64,000 nt of DNA, taken from contig NZ_AP014568.1 of NCBI RefSeq assembly GCF_000828895.1, positions 719,699 through 783,698 of the forward strand, given 5' to 3'. The position numbers and the translations under genes are program-made. This DNA comes from Serpentinimonas raichei (GTDB lineage Bacteria > Pseudomonadota > Gammaproteobacteria > Burkholderiales > Burkholderiaceae_C). Under the pieces are notes generated by a model. It searched no databases. It was not told the DNA's origin and worked only from the letters and a program-made list of their open reading frames with translations. Shown piece by piece: positions 1 to 11,763 of the stretch; the stretch's first letter is position 1; every line of letters begins with the position of its first letter.

Positions 1-489
1 GCGGCGGGGGCGCTCAAGGGCCGCATCATTGGCATCGACCTGCTGCCCATGGAGCCCATCGAGGGGGTGCAGTTCATTCAGGGCGATTTTGGCGACGCGC
101 AGCTGCTGGCGCAGTTGCAGCAGGCGCTGGCCCAGCCGATGCCCGCCGTGGGTGGCGCCGAGTCGGCTGAGGCTGCGCCCACCCGCGCAGCTGAAGCCGC
201 GCTGCGCCCGGTCGATCTGGTGCTGTCCGACATGGCGCCCAACCTGTCGGGCATCGAGGGGGTGGATGCGGCGCGCATCACGCACCTGGTGGAGTTGGCG
301 CTCGATTTTGCCCGCAGCCAACTCAAGCCCGAGGGGGCGCTGGTGGCCAAGGTCTTTCATGGCAGCGGCTACCAGGAGCAGGTGCAGGCGTTTCGGGCTG
401 CGTTTAGGCAGGTCAAGGCGATCAAGCCCAAGGCCTCGCGCGACAAATCTTCTGAAACCTTTTTGATCGGCCTCGGTCTGAAAGCATGA
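1..489 (+). CDS. rlmE: 23S rRNA (uridine 2552) 2'-O-methyltransferase RlmE, 5' end cut by window edge
   Basis: The reading frame is open from base 1, so the gene starts before the window; 162 residues are visible. RlmE (FtsJ/RrmJ) methylates the ribose of U2552 in the A loop of 23S rRNA using SAM. Three catalytic elements are visible: Asp in SDMAPNLSG, Lys in VAKVFHG, and the closing Glu in [12 protein letters not shown]. Between the SAM-binding half and SDMAPN lies an Ala/Glu-rich insert of about 20 residues ([18 protein letters not shown]) that E. coli RlmE lacks. ftsH follows 130 bp downstream on the same strand, the usual neighbour. Identity is clear; only the N-terminus is missing. Confidence 0.93.
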   Translation, partial: AAGALKGRIIGIDLLPMEPIEGVQFIQGDFGDAQLLAQLQQALAQPMPAVGGAESAEAAPTRAAEAALRPVDLVLSDMAPNLSGIEGVDAARITHLVELALDFARSQLKPEGALVAKVFHGSGYQEQVQAFRAAFRQVKAIKPKASRDKSSETFLIGLGLKA

Positions 490-619
490 GTGGCGCATCG
501 TTGTCGTTTTCTATCCTCTTCATGCAGATGGATTTGTGCACCCGAAAGCGGGGCACGGCCTTGAAAGACCTAAAATGGCCCCGCATGTGGGGCGCACATA
601 TTTCTAGCAGGAGTTTGCC

Positions 620-2536
<1,917 letters not shown>

Positions 2537-2547
2537 ATAGCGGCGCA

Positions 2548-3444
2548 GTGGTGGTGGGGGCAGCAGGCGCAGCCGCAACGGGTGGCGCGCCAGCCATCTG
2601 GCAGACCAGCCGCTTTGCGCTCTCGCTGGAGCGCCCGCTGGTGATGGGGATACTCAACCTCACACCCGATTCCTTCTCCGACGGCGGCCAGTACCTGCGG
2701 CCCGAGGCCGCCTTGCGCCAAGCCGAGCGCCTGCTGGCCGAAGGGGCCGATGTGCTCGATCTGGGGGCCGAGTCCACCCGGCCCGGTGCCACCCCGCTGC
2801 CGCTGGCCGACGAATTGCAGCGCCTGCTGCCGCTGCTGCGCGAGTTGCAGCGCTGGCAGGTGCCGCTTTCGATCGACACCTACAAGCCCGAGGCGATGCA
2901 AGCCTGCCTCGACTTGGGGGCCGACATCATCAACGACGTCTGGGCGCTGCGCCACCCGGCACAGCACGGCCCCAGCGCTGAGGCGGTGCTGGCGCAGCAC
3001 CCCAACTGCGGCGTGTGCCTGATGCACATGCACCGCGAACCGCAAACTATGCAGAGCGCACCCATGAGTGGCGACGTGCTGCCTCAGGTGCGCGACTTTT
3101 TGCTGGGGCGCGCCCAAGCGCTGCAAGCGCGCGGGGTGGCGCGCGCGCGGATCGTGCTCGACCCCGGCATCGGCTTTGGCAAAACGGTGGCGCAAAACTT
3201 TGCCTTGCTGGCGCGCCAGCGCGAGCTGCTGGCGCTGGGCTACCCGCTGCTGCTGGGGTGGTCGCGCAAATCGTCGCTGGGCGCGGTCACGGGCTGTGAG
3301 CAAGCAGCCGAGCGCCTGCCCGCCAGCGTGGCCGCTGCGCTGCTGGCGCTCGAGCGCGGGGCCAGCGTTCTGCGCGTCCACGATGTGGCACCCACGGTGC
3401 AGGCGCTCAAGGTGTGGCAGGCGATGCGCCAGCAGGCTGGATAA
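2548..3444 (+). CDS. folP: Dihydropteroate synthase
   Basis: Condenses 4-aminobenzoate with 6-hydroxymethyl-dihydropterin diphosphate in folate synthesis; cytoplasmic TIM barrel. The family signature [14 protein letters not shown] is near the N-terminus, followed by [31 protein letters not shown] and the C-terminal block DPGIGFGKT...GWSRKSSLG. No ATG precedes the first conserved motif. The start must be GTG at 2548 or 2551, directly after the ftsH stop; both give about 298 residues with a short Ala/Gly-rich leader. It sits between ftsH and glmM, the normal betaproteobacterial order, in a tight operon. Confidence 0.96.
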   Translation: MVVGAAGAAATGGAPAIWQTSRFALSLERPLVMGILNLTPDSFSDGGQYLRPEAALRQAERLLAEGADVLDLGAESTRPGATPLPLADELQRLLPLLRELQRWQVPLSIDTYKPEAMQACLDLGADIINDVWALRHPAQHGPSAEAVLAQHPNCGVCLMHMHREPQTMQSAPMSGDVLPQVRDFLLGRAQALQARGVARARIVLDPGIGFGKTVAQNFALLARQRELLALGYPLLLGWSRKSSLGAVTGCEQAAERLPASVAAALLALERGASVLRVHDVAPTVQALKVWQAMRQQAG

Positions 3445-3479
3445 TCCGTGCTTTTGCAAGCTTGGGAGCAGCCCGTTTT

Positions 3480-4811
3480 ATGAGCAGACAATACTTTGGC
3501 ACCGACGGCATCCGCGGCACGGTTGGCCAGCCGCCCATCACCCCCGACTTCGTGTTGCGCCTGGCCCATGCGGTTGGGCGCGTGCTCAAGCGCAGCCAGT
3601 CGCACCCCAAGGTGCTGATCGGCAAAGACACGCGCATCTCGGGCTATATGCTGGAGTCGGCGCTGGAGTCGGGCTTTAACTCGGCCGGGGTCGATGTGGT
3701 GTTGCTGGGTCCGCTGCCCACGCCGGCGGTGGCCTACCTGACGCGGGCCCAGCGCGCCAGCCTCGGGGTGGTGATCTCGGCCAGCCACAACCCCTTTGCC
3801 GACAACGGCATCAAGTTTTTCAGCGCCCAGGGGGCCAAGTTGAGCGACGAGTGGGAGCTGGACGTCGAAGCCGCGCTGCGCCAGGAGCCGCAGTGGGCCC
3901 CGTCGGCGCAACTGGGCAAAACGCGGCGCCTGGATGACGCCGCCGGGCGCTACATCGAGTTTTGCAAAAGCACCTTTGGCACCGAGTTGAGCTTGAGCGG
4001 GCTCAAAATCGTCGTCGATGCGGCGCATGGGGCGGCCTACCACATTGCGCCCAAGGTGTTCCACGAGCTCGGGGCCGAGGTGATCGAGATCGGCTGCCAA
4101 CCCGACGGCTACAACATCAACCACGAGGTGGGGGCCACGCACCCGCAGGCGCTGGTGGCGGCGGTGGGCCAGCACCGCGCCGACCTCGGCATCGCCCTCG
4201 ATGGCGACGCCGACCGCCTGCTGCTGGTCGATGCCAAGGGCCGGCTCTACAACGGCGACGAGTTGCTGTATCTGCTGGCCGACGACCGGCTCGGGCGCGA
4301 CGAGGTGGTGCCCGGTGTGGTCGGCACGCTGATGACCAATATGGCGGTTGAGCTGGCCTTGCAGGCCAAAGGGGTGCCGCTGCGGCGCGCCCAGGTGGGC
4401 GACCGCTACGTGCTCGAAGAGCTGCAACGCCAGCGCTGGCCGCTGGGCGGCGAGGGCTCGGGCCATTTGCTGATTCTCGATAAACAGACCACCGGCGACG
4501 GCATCGTGGCCGCCCTGCAAGTGCTGCAGGTGTGTGTGCGCAGCGGCCAGTCGCTGGCGCAGTTGCTGCAAGGGCTGACATTGTTTCCGCAAACCCTGCT
4601 CAATGTGCGGCTGCAAGCGGGGCAGGATTGGAAAACCCACGCCGCGCTGGCGCGCACCCTGGAGCAGGCCGAGGCCGCGTTGCAGGGCCAAGGGCGGGTG
4701 CTGATCCGCGCCAGCGGCACCGAGCCGCTGCTGCGCGTGATGGTGGAGGCGCGCGAGACCGCGCTGGCGCAGAGTTGGGCCGAGCGGCTGGTGGCCAGCC
4801 TGAGCGAGTAG
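3480..4811 (+). CDS. glmM: Phosphoglucosamine mutase
   Basis: Interconverts glucosamine-6-phosphate and glucosamine-1-phosphate, supplying UDP-GlcNAc for peptidoglycan and lipid A. The ATG at 3480 gives the canonical N-terminus [13 protein letters not shown]; an in-frame upstream start at 3414 would add 22 residues of folP-overlapping sequence without homology and was not used. The phosphoserine loop is [17 protein letters not shown], the metal-binding loop [10 protein letters not shown], the sugar-specificity region GGEGSGHLL and the phosphate-binding loop [12 protein letters not shown]. Length 443 is typical. It lies 35 bp after folP and probably belongs to the same transcript. Confidence 0.97.
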   Translation: MSRQYFGTDGIRGTVGQPPITPDFVLRLAHAVGRVLKRSQSHPKVLIGKDTRISGYMLESALESGFNSAGVDVVLLGPLPTPAVAYLTRAQRASLGVVISASHNPFADNGIKFFSAQGAKLSDEWELDVEAALRQEPQWAPSAQLGKTRRLDDAAGRYIEFCKSTFGTELSLSGLKIVVDAAHGAAYHIAPKVFHELGAEVIEIGCQPDGYNINHEVGATHPQALVAAVGQHRADLGIALDGDADRLLLVDAKGRLYNGDELLYLLADDRLGRDEVVPGVVGTLMTNMAVELALQAKGVPLRRAQVGDRYVLEELQRQRWPLGGEGSGHLLILDKQTTGDGIVAALQVLQVCVRSGQSLAQLLQGLTLFPQTLLNVRLQAGQDWKTHAALARTLEQAEAALQGQGRVLIRASGTEPLLRVMVEARETALAQSWAERLVASLSE

Positions 4812-4940
4812 CGCGCTGGCGCCTGATCGAACGGGCGTGCAAAGCTTGGTACTCGGGTTTACGCGTAGTTGTCACATTTTCATGTGCGCGCCGTTCCATA
4901 ATCGAACGATATGATTTTCAGGGAATCGAAGCGCAGACAC

Positions 4941-7016
4941 ATGAGTACCTCCACCCCGACCCCCAAACACGGATTTCTCGACCGCGACCAAAGCATTCTG
5001 GCCTTCAATGAGCGCGTGCTGGACTGGGCCCGTCGCCCTGCCGTGCCCTTGCTGGAGCGGCTGCGCTACCTGACCATCGTGTCATCCAATCTGGACGAGT
5101 TTTTCGAGGTGCGTTTTGCGCCGCAACTGGCGGCCTTTGTGAGCAACGAGCAGCGCGGGGCCATCACCGCACAGACCTTCCGCGAGGTCGCGGCCAAAGT
5201 CCATGCTTTGGTCGATCTGCAATACATGATTCTCAACGAGGAGCTGCTGCCCATACTCGAAAAGCGCGGCATCAAAATCGTCGCGCACAGCGAGCGCACC
5301 CCAGCCCAGCGGCGCTGGGTCAAGGAATACTTCGCCACCGAGGTGCAGCCGCTGCTGCTACCGATCGGGCTCGACCCCTCGCACCCCTTTCCGCAGGTGG
5401 CCAACAAGTCGCTCAACTTCATCGTGCGCTTGGCCGGTCGCGATGCCTTTGGGCGCGAAAACGAAGTGGCCATCGTCAAAGTTCCGCGCTCGCTGCCGCG
5501 TTACTTGCGCATGCCGGGTGCGCGCAACAGCAAGAACGCCTGCTTCATTTCGATTTCGAGCCTGATCCGCTCGCACCTGGGCGATTTGTTTCCGGGCCGC
5601 AGCGTGACCGAGTTTTCGCAGTTTCGCGTCACGCGCCACTCCGATCTGGCGGTCGATGAAGAAGAGGTGAAAAACCTGCGCACGGCGATGCGCCTGGGCC
5701 TGACGCGGCGCCACTACGGCCAGGCGCTGCGGCTCGAGGTCTCGGCCGGGTGCTCCGAATTTTTGTCCGATTTTTTGCAGCTGCAGTTCAACCTACCGCC
5801 CGAGTGCCTGTTCCGGGTCTCTGGGCCAGTCAATCTGGTGCGCATGACGCAACTGATCGATCTGCTTGAATTGCCCGCCTTGCGCTTCGAGCCCTATCTG
5901 CCCGGTTGGCCGTCGCAACTGGTGCCGGGGCAGTCCTTCTTCGAGCGCCTCAAAAAAGGCGATGTGCTGATCCACCAGCCCTACGAGAGCTTCGACGCCG
6001 TGCTGGCCTTCTTGCGCGAGGCGGTGGAAGACCCGCAGGTGCTGGCGATCAAGCAAACCATTTACCGCACCGGCAGCAAGGGCGAGATGGCCGACTTGTT
6101 GCGCGAGGCGGTGCGCCGCGGCAAGGAAGTCACGGCGGTGGTCGAGCTCAAGGCGCGCTTCGACGAAGAGGCCAACATCAACCACGCCGAGCGGCTGGAG
6201 TCGGTCGGGGCGCAGGTGGTGTATGGCATCGTCGGGCTCAAAACCCACGCCAAGATGCTGCTCATCACGCGCCGCGAAGAAGGGCGGCTGGTGCGCTACG
6301 CCCACCTCTCGACCGGCAACTACAACCCAGGCACCGCCAAGCTCTACACCGATTTCAGCTACCTCACGGCCGATGAAGCGCTCACCAGCGACCTCGATCA
6401 GGTGTTTTTGCACTTGGCCAGCCAGAGCCGCCTGCCCCGGCTACACAAAGTGCTGGCAGCCCCGTTTTACCTGCACAAGGGCATGCTCGAGCGCATCGAG
6501 GCCTGCGTCGCAGCGGCCAAACTGGGGCAAGAGGCGCGCATCATCCTCAAGACCAACGCCCTCACCGACGAGCCGCTGGCGCGTGCGCTGGCGCACGCCT
6601 CGCAGGCCGGGGTGCAGATCGACGCCATCGTGCGCGGGGCCTGCATTCTGCCGGCTGGGGTACCGGGCTACACCGAGAACGTGCGCATCCGCTCGGTCAT
6701 TGGGCGCTTGCTGGAGCACTCGCGGGTGTTTTACTTTCGCTATGGCGAGCAAGAAGAGCTGTGGCTGTCCAGCGCCGACTGGATGAACCGCAACATGCTG
6801 CGCCGCATCGAGTTGGCGTGGCCCGTAACCGACCCGGCGCTGCGCCAGCGCGTGATGGAAGAGGGCATCCACCAGTACCTGCACGACAGCCGCGATGCCT
6901 GGCTGCTAGAACCCGATGGAAGCTACTCGCGCGCCGGGGTGCATCAGGGGCGCGGCCGCAACCCGCTGCATTCGGCCCAAACGGCCCTCATGTCCCGTCA
7001 CGGGAGCAAAGGATAA
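4941..7016 (+). CDS. ppk1: Polyphosphate kinase 1
   Basis: Makes long-chain inorganic polyphosphate reversibly from ATP at the inner membrane. The ATG at 4941 gives 691 residues starting MSTSTPTPKHGFLDRDQSIL; a start at 4911 would add ten residues. The N-domain block FLDRDQSILAFNERVLDWA, the head domain and the two phospholipase-D-like catalytic domains are all present. KTHAKMLLITR and the following RYAHLSTGNYNP carry the active-site histidines of the family, and ARFDEEANINHAERLE is also conserved. sixA begins 2 bp after the stop, and ppx is convergent beyond it, giving a compact polyphosphate locus. The 129-bp upstream gap holds TTGTCAC at 4869 but no full Pho box that I can recognise. Confidence 0.97.
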   Translation: MSTSTPTPKHGFLDRDQSILAFNERVLDWARRPAVPLLERLRYLTIVSSNLDEFFEVRFAPQLAAFVSNEQRGAITAQTFREVAAKVHALVDLQYMILNEELLPILEKRGIKIVAHSERTPAQRRWVKEYFATEVQPLLLPIGLDPSHPFPQVANKSLNFIVRLAGRDAFGRENEVAIVKVPRSLPRYLRMPGARNSKNACFISISSLIRSHLGDLFPGRSVTEFSQFRVTRHSDLAVDEEEVKNLRTAMRLGLTRRHYGQALRLEVSAGCSEFLSDFLQLQFNLPPECLFRVSGPVNLVRMTQLIDLLELPALRFEPYLPGWPSQLVPGQSFFERLKKGDVLIHQPYESFDAVLAFLREAVEDPQVLAIKQTIYRTGSKGEMADLLREAVRRGKEVTAVVELKARFDEEANINHAERLESVGAQVVYGIVGLKTHAKMLLITRREEGRLVRYAHLSTGNYNPGTAKLYTDFSYLTADEALTSDLDQVFLHLASQSRLPRLHKVLAAPFYLHKGMLERIEACVAAAKLGQEARIILKTNALTDEPLARALAHASQAGVQIDAIVRGACILPAGVPGYTENVRIRSVIGRLLEHSRVFYFRYGEQEELWLSSADWMNRNMLRRIELAWPVTDPALRQRVMEEGIHQYLHDSRDAWLLEPDGSYSRAGVHQGRGRNPLHSAQTALMSRHGSKG

Positions 7017-7018
7017 GC

Positions 7019-7492
7019 ATGGACTTGATACTCTGGCGCCACGCCGAAGCTGAAGACCTGGAGGAAACCGAGGAGTTGTGCGGGGCCGACCTGTCGCGCC
7101 GCCTCACGCCCAAGGGCGAGCGCCAGGCGCTGCGCATGGCGGCCTGGCTGGATCGGCAACTACCCGAAGGGGTGCGTGTTTTTTGCAGCCCGGCGGTGCG
7201 CACCGAACAAACCGTGATCGCGTTGGGGCGCAAATACAAGGCGCGCGAGGAACTGCGCCCCGATGGCAGCGTCGATGAGCTGCTGCAACTGGTGCAATGG
7301 CCCGAAGCGCGCCAACCCGCCTTGATCGTCGGGCACCAGCCCACGCTGGGCCGCACGGTGGCGCGTCTGCTCGATTGGCGCGAAGAAGACTGCTCGATCC
7401 GCAAGGGTGCGGTGTGGTGGTTGCGCCAGCGCGAGCGCGATGGCCAACTGCAAACCGTCATCGTGACGGTGCAGACGCCAGAGCTGCTTTGA
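7019..7492 (+). CDS. sixA: SixA-type phosphohistidine phosphatase
   Basis: Histidine phosphatase superfamily member of 157 residues. In E. coli SixA removes phosphate from histidine phosphotransfer proteins such as NPr or ArcB. The catalytic RHA motif is at residues 7-9 (His8 nucleophile) and the second histidine is in GHQPTLG (His106). ATG at 7019 lies 2 bp after the ppk1 stop, so translation is likely coupled. Its place between ppk1 and ppx suggests a role linked to phosphate or polyphosphate physiology, but no substrate can be read from the sequence. The stop codon abuts the stop of convergent ppx with no base between. Confidence 0.92.
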   Translation: MDLILWRHAEAEDLEETEELCGADLSRRLTPKGERQALRMAAWLDRQLPEGVRVFCSPAVRTEQTVIALGRKYKAREELRPDGSVDELLQLVQWPEARQPALIVGHQPTLGRTVARLLDWREEDCSIRKGAVWWLRQRERDGQLQTVIVTVQTPELL

Positions 7493-8977
7493 TCAGCGCA
7501 GGTCCAGCTCCAACGCCCAGTGCGTTTTCTGCCACATCAGGGCCTCTTCTTCCAGCAACCAAGCCGATTGCGGGTGCAGCTTCGCCCAGCCCGGCACCGC
7601 GCTGAATTTGAAGCAGCCCGCCTTGTAGCCCAGCCGCAAAGCGGCGGTGTCGGGGTCGGTGCGGGCGTGGCAGAGCAACACCGCCAGCCGCAGGCACATC
7701 AGTTGCTTGGCAAACAGCTCTTCTTGCAGTTCGGCCTCGAGCTTGCGCAGCTTGCCGCGTTGGCCCAGCACCAAGCGGCTCATGCGGTGCAACTCGGGCA
7801 TCGAAAAGCCCGGCGCATCCACATGGTCGAGGATGTAGGCCCCGTGGCGGTAGGCGCCGCTGTGCGAAATGTGGGTGCCGATCTCGTGCAGGCGCGCCGC
7901 CCAGTCGAGCTTGCGCGAGTAGCGGCCGTTGAGCGGGTCTTCGTCGGCCACTTGCGCAAACAGCCGCACCGCCAGCGCCGCCACGCGTTTGGCCTGCGCC
8001 TGGTCGGTGGCGTAGCGCTCACCCAGCCAGCGCACCGTGCGCTCGCGGATGTCGGTCTGGCCGCTCTCGCGGTCGATCAGGTCGAACAGCGCACCCTGGC
8101 GCAGCGCGCCGTAGGAACGATGCAGCGTCTGCAGGTCGAACAACTCAAACAGCGCGTGCAGCACGCTCAAGCCGCCACACAGCACCGGGCGGCGGTCGTC
8201 GCGCAAGCCCTCCAGTCGCAACTCGTTGACGTTGCCAGCGCGCAGCAGGCGCTCGCTGAGCCAATCCAGCCCGGCGCGGCTGATGACATCGGACTCGAAG
8301 CCGTTGAGGGCCAACATTTCGCACACCGCCCCGGCGCTGCCCGAGGAGCCGTAAGCCACTTGCCATTCGGCGGCGGGAAAGGTCTCCAGCGCTTCGTCCA
8401 GCACCGCCTTGGCGGCGATGACGGCGGTGCGCAGCATGGGTGCGGTGTACTGGCCGCGCGCAAAGTAGCGCTGCGTCCACGAAACTGAACCCAGCCGGTA
8501 GGATTCCATGCGCAAGGGCTCGTGGCCTTGGCCAAGGATGATCTCGGTTGAGCGCCCGCCGATGTCGATCACCAGTCGGCACTCGTCCGACTGCGGCAGC
8601 AGGTGCGAGGCCCCTTGGTAGATCAGGCGCGCCTCTTCGTGGCCCGAGATCACATCGATGGGAAAACCCAGCACCGCCTGTGCCTTGCGCAAAAAATCGT
8701 CGCGGTTGCGCGCTTCGCGCAGGGTCTGGGTGGCCACGGCGCGCACCTGGGTTTTCTTGAAGCCCTGCAAGCGTTCACCAAAACGCGCCAGGCATTCCCA
8801 GCCGCGCTCCATCGCCGTTGGGCTCAGGTTTTTGTACTCATCGAGCCCGGTCCCCAGTCGCACCGGCTCCTTGAGGTACTCGACCCGTTCCACGTGGCCC
8901 GAGTGGTAGCGACCGATCTCCAGCCTAAAGCTGTTTGAGCCCATGTCCACCGACGCCAAAAGAGTTCCGTTGTCCAT
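7493..8977 (-). CDS. ppx: Exopolyphosphatase (Ppx/GppA family)
   Basis: Releases phosphate processively from polyphosphate ends, or hydrolyses pppGpp; family members do either. At 494 residues it is close to E. coli Ppx and GppA. The actin-like ATPase fold is shown by SVDMGSNSFRLEIG near the N-terminus, the second phosphate loop VIDIGGRSTEIILG and AYGSSGSAGAV. The C-terminal half has an HD-like helical domain (LHEIGTHISHSGAYRHGAYIL). It is convergent with ppk1-sixA, so synthesis and breakdown of polyphosphate are encoded side by side but transcribed apart. Ppx versus GppA specificity is not separable by eye; context favours Ppx. Confidence 0.93.
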   Translation of the reverse strand: MDNGTLLASVDMGSNSFRLEIGRYHSGHVERVEYLKEPVRLGTGLDEYKNLSPTAMERGWECLARFGERLQGFKKTQVRAVATQTLREARNRDDFLRKAQAVLGFPIDVISGHEEARLIYQGASHLLPQSDECRLVIDIGGRSTEIILGQGHEPLRMESYRLGSVSWTQRYFARGQYTAPMLRTAVIAAKAVLDEALETFPAAEWQVAYGSSGSAGAVCEMLALNGFESDVISRAGLDWLSERLLRAGNVNELRLEGLRDDRRPVLCGGLSVLHALFELFDLQTLHRSYGALRQGALFDLIDRESGQTDIRERTVRWLGERYATDQAQAKRVAALAVRLFAQVADEDPLNGRYSRKLDWAARLHEIGTHISHSGAYRHGAYILDHVDAPGFSMPELHRMSRLVLGQRGKLRKLEAELQEELFAKQLMCLRLAVLLCHARTDPDTAALRLGYKAGCFKFSAVPGWAKLHPQSAWLLEEEALMWQKTHWALELDLR

Positions 8978-9100
8978 AATGGTATTTACCTATTCGGGGC
9001 AAGCATACCACCGGCTGGGCGGACCCTTGTGTCTTGGGTGCTGCGTCTATCCGTTGCGCGTGCTGTAATTGGACTTGATAGATCTTCACGCTTTGCTTCT

Positions 9101-10150
9101 ATGTCTGGTCCTGCTTACCCGTCCACCGCCGCCTCGTCGCGCGCACCCGACTGGCGCGCCTGCGTGGCCCCGATGCTGGACTGGAGCGACCGGCACTGCC
9201 GCTTCCTGCACCGCCTGCTCACCCGGCGCGCCCGCCTCTACACCGAGATGGTCACCACCGGCGCCTTGCTGCATGGCGACGTGCGCCGCCATTTGGTCTT
9301 CGATGCTGCCGAGCACCCGCTGGCCTTGCAACTGGGCGGCAGCGAGCCGGCCGAACTGGCCCAGTGCGCGCGCCTGGGGCAGCAGTGGGGCTACGACGAA
9401 ATCAACCTCAACTGCGGTTGCCCGAGCCCGCGGGTGCAGCGCGGCGCCTTTGGGGCTTGCCTGATGGCCGAGCCGCAGCGCGTCGCCGATTGCGTGCGCG
9501 CCATGCGGGCGGCGGTGGACATCCCGGTCACGGTCAAGCACCGCATCGGTCTCGACCAAGAGCAAAGCTACGGCTTTGTGCGCGATTTCGTGGGCACCGT
9601 GGCCGAAGCGGGTTGCACGGTTTTCATCGTGCATGCGCGCAGCGCCTGGCTGCAGGGCCTGAGCCCCAAAGAAAACCGCGCGCTGCCGCCGCTGCGCTAC
9701 GAGGTGGTGCAGCAGCTCAAGCGCGATTTTCCGGCTCTCACGCTGGTGCTCAACGGCGGCTTGCAGACCGCGCAGCAGATGGCCGAGCAGTTGCAACACC
9801 TCGATGGCGTGATGATTGGGCGCAGCGCCTACCACCAGCCTTGGGATTTGAGCCGCTGGGATGAAATCTTTTACGCCGCCGCGCCCTTCGATTCAAACCG
9901 CGACGCGGTGGAAGCAGCCATGGTGGACTATATGGAGCGCGAAGCCTTGCAGGAAGGCACGCACTGGTACGCGGTGGCGCGGCATCTGCTGGGCCTGCGC
10001 CACGGCCAGAGCGGGGCCCGGCGCTGGCGCCAGGTCTGGAGCGACCACCGGCTCAAAGACCTGCCGCCACGCCACGTCTGGCGTTTGGCCCAGCAAGCCT
10101 TGCAGCCCACCCACGCCCCCACAGCATCGCAGCCGTGCCTTGCGATCTAA
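9101..10150 (+). CDS. dusA: tRNA-dihydrouridine(20/20a) synthase DusA
   Basis: FMN-dependent TIM-barrel reductase that makes dihydrouridine in the tRNA D loop. The DusA subtype is indicated by APMLDWSDRHCRFLHRLL and YTEMVTTGALLHGD near the N-terminus. It also has the family block EINLNCGCPSPRVQ with the catalytic cysteine, VKHRIGLD, FIVHARSAW and the FMN-phosphate site NGG...GVMIGRSAYHQPW. ATG at 9101 was chosen because homology begins shortly after (residue about 20); an upstream in-frame start at 9029 would add 24 unrelated residues. It gives 349 residues. It is divergent from ppx, with 123 bp between the starts. Confidence 0.94.
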   Translation: MSGPAYPSTAASSRAPDWRACVAPMLDWSDRHCRFLHRLLTRRARLYTEMVTTGALLHGDVRRHLVFDAAEHPLALQLGGSEPAELAQCARLGQQWGYDEINLNCGCPSPRVQRGAFGACLMAEPQRVADCVRAMRAAVDIPVTVKHRIGLDQEQSYGFVRDFVGTVAEAGCTVFIVHARSAWLQGLSPKENRALPPLRYEVVQQLKRDFPALTLVLNGGLQTAQQMAEQLQHLDGVMIGRSAYHQPWDLSRWDEIFYAAAPFDSNRDAVEAAMVDYMEREALQEGTHWYAVARHLLGLRHGQSGARRWRQVWSDHRLKDLPPRHVWRLAQQALQPTHAPTASQPCLAI

Positions 10151-10188
10151 GCCATGAGCAGCGCCACCTACCCCGACGTCTCCTTTTT

Positions 10189-11751
10189 TCAATCGTGTGA
10201 GGGGTAGCCGGTGATGGTGCGGATCTCGCGGTATAGAGGCTGTAGACGATCGTACATGCGACAGTACACGCGCTGGTAGAGCTGCTCGTAGGTGTGGGCG
10301 TGTTCGGGCGCGGGGGCAAAGGTCTGGCCAATGCGCGTCATGGTGCGCACGGCGGTGGCGAAGTCGGGGTGCAGCCCCAGGCCTACGCTGGCCAAGATGG
10401 CCGCACCCAAGCCGCTGGTCTCATACAGGTGCGGTCTCTCACAGGGCAGGTTGAAGATGTCGGCGGTGATCTGCATGGCCGCATCGCTCTGTGAGCCGCC
10501 GCCTGAGACGCGCACGCGTTCAATGCGTTGGCCACCGCGTTTTTCGATGCGCTCCTTGGCTTCGCGCAGCGCGTAGGCCAAGCCTTCAAGGATGGCGCGG
10601 TACAGGTGGGCTCTGGTGTGTATATCGCCAAAGCCGATCACGGCGCCCTTGGCCTCGGGGCCCGGCACCTTGATGCCAGGGTTCCAAAATGGCTGCAGCA
10701 TCAGGCCCTGCGCACCGGGTGGCACGGCGTTGACCAATTCATCAAACAGGCTCTCGGGGGAAACGCCGCGCTCTTGCGCAAGCAGTTGCTCGTGCTGGCC
10801 GAATTGTTCCTTGAACCAGCTCACCATCCAAAAACCCCGCGTGATTTGCACTTCGGTGTTGTAGTGCCCCGGCACGGCCGCTTGGTAGGGCGGGATGAAG
10901 GGTGTGGCCTCCAAATAGCGCCGCATGGTGATGTTGATGGTGGCGGCCGTGCCGTAGGAGAGGCAGGCGATCTCGGGCGTGAGGCAGCCCGCGCCGATCA
11001 CCTCGCAGGCCTTGTCGGCCGCACCCGCCACCACGGGCAGGCCGAAGGGGATGCCGGTCGCGCTCGCGGCCTGCGGGGTGACTTGGCCGATGACGGTGCC
11101 CGCATCCACCAGCTCGGGCAGCATGCTTGGGCGGATGGGCAGGGCGTGCCACTTCCAGTCGTACGACGGCGCCCAGCGGCCTTTTTTGTAGTCGAACGGT
11201 ACATAGCCTACTTGCGAGGCCACCGAATCAACAAAACGCCCCGTGAGCTGGTGGTTCAGGTAGCCCGAGAGCAGCAGAAATTTGTCGGTGCGTGCCCAAA
11301 GATCTGGCTGGTGCTGCACGATCCAGTTCGCCTCGGCCTCGCGCTGGAAGTGGCGCACGGTGTCGCGCATGCCGATGGCGGCGAAGGCTGCCTCCCACCA
11401 CCATGGCAGGCGCGGGGCGTGCTGAGCGCGGCGCTGGTCGAGCCAGATCATTGAGGGACGCAGTGGCTGTCCATCGGTACCGAGCGACACGGTGGTGCCG
11501 CGCTGTGTGGTGACCACGACCCCGGCGATGGAATTTTTCGGCACGGCGGTGTTGGCCCACAGGCGCTGGCAGGCCTGGCACAGGGTTTGCCAGAAGGCTT
11601 CGGGGTCGTTCTCCATCCAGCCGGGCTCGGGAGAACGGTAGGTGGTGATGGCCACTTGCGCCTTGTCCACCAAGTTGCCGTGCAGATCCAGCAGCAGGGC
11701 GCGCACGCTCTGCGTGCCGTTGTCGATGACCAGCAGGTAGGGTTTGGTCAT
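10189..11751 (-). CDS. FGGY-family carbohydrate/polyol kinase, substrate unknown
   Basis: A 520-residue FGGY kinase, cytoplasmic, expected to phosphorylate a sugar or polyol with ATP. The N-terminal domain begins MTKPYLLVIDNGTQSVRALL (phosphate-1 loop) with PGWMENDPEAFW, typical of glycerol/xylulose kinase relatives. The presumed catalytic Asp lies in VAGAADKACEVIGAG, and the C-terminal FGGY-like signature is VSGGGSQSDAAMQITADI. The start is ATG at 11751 behind a strong GAGGAGG. It is the third gene of a minus-strand set with the GlpD-like and AGPS-like genes. The GlpD neighbour makes glycerol or a related polyol attractive, but no GlpF is adjacent and the protein is not a plain GlpK. Confidence 0.85.
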   Translation of the reverse strand: MTKPYLLVIDNGTQSVRALLLDLHGNLVDKAQVAITTYRSPEPGWMENDPEAFWQTLCQACQRLWANTAVPKNSIAGVVVTTQRGTTVSLGTDGQPLRPSMIWLDQRRAQHAPRLPWWWEAAFAAIGMRDTVRHFQREAEANWIVQHQPDLWARTDKFLLLSGYLNHQLTGRFVDSVASQVGYVPFDYKKGRWAPSYDWKWHALPIRPSMLPELVDAGTVIGQVTPQAASATGIPFGLPVVAGAADKACEVIGAGCLTPEIACLSYGTAATINITMRRYLEATPFIPPYQAAVPGHYNTEVQITRGFWMVSWFKEQFGQHEQLLAQERGVSPESLFDELVNAVPPGAQGLMLQPFWNPGIKVPGPEAKGAVIGFGDIHTRAHLYRAILEGLAYALREAKERIEKRGGQRIERVRVSGGGSQSDAAMQITADIFNLPCERPHLYETSGLGAAILASVGLGLHPDFATAVRTMTRIGQTFAPAPEHAHTYEQLYQRVYCRMYDRLQPLYREIRTITGYPSHD

Positions 11752-11763
11752 GGGGCCTCCTCG

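Noticed and set aside
4861..4890. Possible Pho box before ppk1
   Set aside because: TTGTCAC at 4869 matches one half of the consensus, but the second half eleven bases later does not match.
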